From positions 1 through 7,631 of the forward strand of contig CAKAOY010000056.1 in assembly GCA_916710115.1 (NCBI GenBank): a DNA stretch of 7,631 nt, in the 5' to 3' direction. Position 1 is the stretch's first letter. Each line of letters opens with the position of its first letter. Source of the stretch: an uncultured Bergeyella sp. (lineage in GTDB: Bacteria; Bacteroidota; Bacteroidia; Flavobacteriales; Weeksellaceae). The translations under genes were made by a program, and so were the position numbers. The notes beneath the pieces are model-generated. The model saw nothing but the letters and a program-made list of their open reading frames with translations. It did no database searches and was not told the origin of the DNA. Shown here one piece after another: positions 5,618 to 7,631 of this stretch.

Positions 5618-7051
5618 ATGAAAATATTTATGATGATGCAGAATAGGTCGCCTTATATAATTACTATAGTTGTGATTCTTCTGAGTCTGGTAGCATGTAA
5701 GACACCTCAGGCTATACTCCCAAAAGATACACTTAAAGACTCATTACCATCTATACAAAAGGATAGTATAGTGACAGTATCCCCAGTTTGGCGTGATTTT
5801 TTTCAAGATTCGACACTACAAGTACTTATTGATACGGCTCTGCAAAATAATCAAGACCTTAAAATAATGTTGCAGGAATTGGTTATCGCTAAGAGTTCTA
5901 TTACTGCTAAAAGAGGAGCAATGTTACCTTCCTTATCCGCAAATATTGGTGCAGGCGTATCTAAAATAGGTCGCTATACACCTGAGGGGGCTGGTAATGT
6001 GGAAACGGATATAATACCTGGGCGGAAAATACCGACAATTATTCCAAACTTAGCTCCATCTCTTCAATTGGACTGGACTGTAGATTTATGGAATAAATTA
6101 AATAGTAGTAAGAAAGCTGCAGTAGAGCGGTATCTCGCTTCAGAGGCAGGACAACGAGCCTTAAAAAGTCAATTAGTAGCAGATGTAGCAGAAAACTATT
6201 ATATGCTGATGGCCTTAGATTGTAAGTTATCAGTCGTACGACAATATATAGAATTACAACAAAAGGCTGTTAAAATTGCTCGTATTCAGAAAGAAGCAAA
6301 TACCGATACACAATTGGCAGTAGAGAAATTTGAAGCTGAATTAGCAAAAGCACAAGCTGATGAGTATATACTACGACAATCAATAGCAGAAACAGAGAAT
6401 AAATTGAATTTGTTATTAGGTAGATTCCCAACAGCTATAACGCGTACAAAAGCGGATTTTTTGACATTTCCAATGCCTAAAACTTCGTATATACTATCAA
6501 CAAGCCATCTATTACAACGCCCAGATGTTGTGCAAGCAGAACATCAACTTGAGGCAGCTAAATTAGATGTGGAAACAGCACGCAAGGAGTTTCTCCCATC
6601 ATTTAATCTATCCGCTGCAGTAGGATTAAATGCTTTTAATCCCAAGTATTTGCTTAGATTCCCAGAGTCTATAATGTTTAATATTCTGGGTGGTTTCACG
6701 GCACCTCTTATTAATAAAAAAGCAATTCAGGCTAATTTTTCTCAAGCGAATGCTTTGCAAATAGAGGCGCTCTATAATTACGATAAAACATTACTTACAG
6801 CTTTTATAGAAACAAGTAATTTACAATCTAAAATTACAAATATTGCTCATCTTCAGCAGTTTAAATACCAACAAGAAAAGGCTTTAGAGAGAGCGGTTTC
6901 TGTAGCTCAGAAACTTTATCTTAATAATCGAGCAACCTATCTTGAAGTTTTAGATAGCGAACGAGGACAGTTAGACTGTAAAATGGAACTGATAGATGTT
7001 AAGTTACAACAATTATCATCTTTAATAGAGCTTTATGGTAAATACTTTTAG
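5618..7051 (+). CDS. RND efflux pump outer-membrane channel (NodT/OprM family, OEP domains), lipoprotein
   Basis: This is the outer-membrane exit duct of the pump, expected to form a trimeric barrel with a long periplasmic helical tunnel. The signal peptide ends in the lipobox LVAC, with Cys27 lipidated. Two OEP repeats follow. The first begins around W58 (VWRDFFQDSTLQVLIDTAL) and contains LDWTVDLWNKL (151-161) and LLGRFP (256-261). The second begins around LLQRPDVVQAEHQLEAA (288-304) and contains FLPSFNLSAAVG (315-326) and YLEVLDSERGQL (431-442), ending at an aromatic KYF. The length of 477 aa is typical. The start at 5618 follows a 28-nt gap after the transporter. Internal ATGs at codons 5-7 would also leave a working signal peptide, so the exact start is uncertain. 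It is the last gene of the operon; an intrinsic terminator begins 19 nt after the stop. Everything expected of the family is present. Confidence 0.96.
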   Translation: MKIFMMMQNRSPYIITIVVILLSLVACKTPQAILPKDTLKDSLPSIQKDSIVTVSPVWRDFFQDSTLQVLIDTALQNNQDLKIMLQELVIAKSSITAKRGAMLPSLSANIGAGVSKIGRYTPEGAGNVETDIIPGRKIPTIIPNLAPSLQLDWTVDLWNKLNSSKKAAVERYLASEAGQRALKSQLVADVAENYYMLMALDCKLSVVRQYIELQQKAVKIARIQKEANTDTQLAVEKFEAELAKAQADEYILRQSIAETENKLNLLLGRFPTAITRTKADFLTFPMPKTSYILSTSHLLQRPDVVQAEHQLEAAKLDVETARKEFLPSFNLSAAVGLNAFNPKYLLRFPESIMFNILGGFTAPLINKKAIQANFSQANALQIEALYNYDKTLLTAFIETSNLQSKITNIAHLQQFKYQQEKALERAVSVAQKLYLNNRATYLEVLDSERGQLDCKMELIDVKLQQLSSLIELYGKYF

Positions 7052-7069
7052 ATAGATTGAACAATATTA

Positions 7070-7115
7070 ATTTTTCAGTAACTTTTTTTTCGAAAAAATT
7101 ACTGAAAAATTTTTA
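7070..7115 (+). terminator. Strong intrinsic terminator closing the efflux operon
   Basis: ATTTTTCAGTAA (7070-7081) pairs perfectly over 12 bp with TTACTGAAAAAT (7099-7110). The inner T run and A run can extend the stem around the CG at 7091-7092. A T tract follows (7110-7114). It lies between the channel gene and guaB, so guaB is transcribed independently. The arms are AT-rich and flanked by complementary A/T runs, so weak action in the reverse direction is also possible. Confidence 0.85.
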
Positions 7116-7133
7116 TATTTATGATAAATACTT

Positions 7134-7141
7134 TAATTTTG
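7134..7141 (+). promoter_or_regulatory. Probable guaB promoter (-7 element)
   Basis: TAATTTTG matches the Bacteroidota consensus TAnnTTTG exactly and is followed by C, as often seen. It lies after the operon terminator and only 14 nt before the guaB ATG. Transcription would start around 7146-7149, leaving a leader of about 10 nt or less. No clear TTG occurs at the -33 distance, where the terminator's T tract lies. Confidence 0.5.
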
Positions 7142-7155
7142 CAAAGAAAGTGACA

Positions 7156-7631
7156 ATGTTTATACATAAAAAAATCGTAGAGGAAGCTATCACTTTCGAT
7201 GATGTGCTTTTAGTTCCTTCTTATTCAGAAGTTTTACCGAACCAAGTTTCTTTAAAATCCAGACTTACGGATAAAATTACCCTTAATATTCCGATTGTTT
7301 CAGCAGCAATGGATACTGTTACCGAAGCAGATTTGGCTATTGCCCTCGCTCGTGTTGGAGGATTGGGGTTTATCCATAAAAATATGCCCATTGAAGAGCA
7401 AGCATCACAAGTAAATAAAGTGAAACGCTCCGAAAATGGTATGATTACTGACCCTGTAACTCTTACCAAAGATCATACTTTAGGGGAAGCAAAGGCGTTG
7501 ATGGAGAGGTATAAAATCTCAGGACTTCCTGTGGTAGATTTTAATAATACTCTTATAGGAATTATTACTAACAGAGATGTAAAGTATCAAGAAGACCTAT
7601 CCATCAAGGTAGAAAGTCTGATGACAAAGGA
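7156..7631 (+). CDS. guaB: IMP dehydrogenase, N-terminal part (3' truncated by window edge)
   Basis: IMP dehydrogenase oxidises IMP to XMP with NAD+, the committed step of guanine nucleotide synthesis, in the cytoplasm. The 158 visible codons have no stop. The N-terminus carries the family signature AITFDDVLLVPSYSEVLP (residues 11-28), then SAAMDTVTEADLAIALA (49-65) and GGLGFIHKNM (68-77) of the TIM-barrel core. The first CBS domain of the regulatory insert follows around 95-145 (DPVTL, ISGLPVVD, LIGIITNRD), and the second begins near 153 (VESLMTK). The catalytic cysteine loop and flap lie beyond the edge. The ATG at 7156 is chosen because the upstream ATG at 7121 runs into a stop after ten codons. 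No Shine-Dalgarno site is visible, and the leader before it is very short. It is separated from the efflux operon by a terminator and is functionally unrelated to it. Confidence 0.97.
   Translation, partial: MFIHKKIVEEAITFDDVLLVPSYSEVLPNQVSLKSRLTDKITLNIPIVSAAMDTVTEADLAIALARVGGLGFIHKNMPIEEQASQVNKVKRSENGMITDPVTLTKDHTLGEAKALMERYKISGLPVVDFNNTLIGIITNRDVKYQEDLSIKVESLMTK

Noticed and set aside
7221..7469. Reverse-strand open frame of 82 codons
   Set aside because: It is antisense to guaB, whose forward translation carries clear IMP dehydrogenase motifs.
1..7631. Mobile elements, CRISPR arrays, phage genes or defence systems
   Set aside because: No transposase, integrase, spaced direct-repeat array, attachment-site duplication or toxin-antitoxin pair was seen; the content is ordinary chromosomal genes.

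Overview
The window reads as an AT-rich chromosomal segment of a Bacteroidota bacterium, most likely a member of the Flavobacteriaceae. A Capnocytophaga-like organism is my best guess, but the sequence does not prove it. The reasons are exact TAnnTTTG -7 promoter elements, A-rich translation leaders without Shine-Dalgarno sites, a secreted protein whose signal peptide ends in the 'YSQ' style common in flavobacteria, and NodT-type and AcrB-type efflux proteins of Bacteroidota flavour.

Left end (1-829): the last 41 codons of an unrecognised gene are followed by a short, extremely AT-rich spacer. This spacer holds an imperfect tandem duplication of about 70 bp. The repeat runs into the first codons of the next gene, a 182-residue exported beta-barrel-like protein (281-829). 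It ends at a good intrinsic terminator (880-910).

Middle (911-1363): no convincing gene lies in this 453-bp stretch. It holds a textbook Bacteroidota promoter (TTG, 19 nt, TACCTTTG; 1048-1077), two small palindromes just upstream of or overlapping it, a weak hairpin and a second -7-like box close to the next start codon. I read it as the control region and long 5' leader of the efflux operon.

Main block (1364-7051): three tightly packed same-strand genes encode a complete tripartite RND efflux pump. They are a lipoprotein periplasmic adaptor, an AcrB-type inner-membrane proton antiporter (gap 2 nt) and a NodT/OprM-type outer-membrane channel lipoprotein (gap 28 nt). Together they would span both membranes and expel small molecules using the proton gradient. 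The proton-relay residues are intact, but most of the phenylalanines lining the drug pocket of E. coli AcrB are replaced. A strong intrinsic terminator (7070-7115) closes the operon. No regulator gene accompanies it within the window.

Right end (7116-7631): guaB (IMP dehydrogenase, guanine nucleotide synthesis) starts from its own promoter with a very short leader and runs off the edge. This is ordinary chromosomal content. I found no mobile element, CRISPR array, RNA gene or clearly novel system. The points most worth a second look are the duplicated leader before the exported-protein gene, the control region of the pump operon, and the altered drug pocket.
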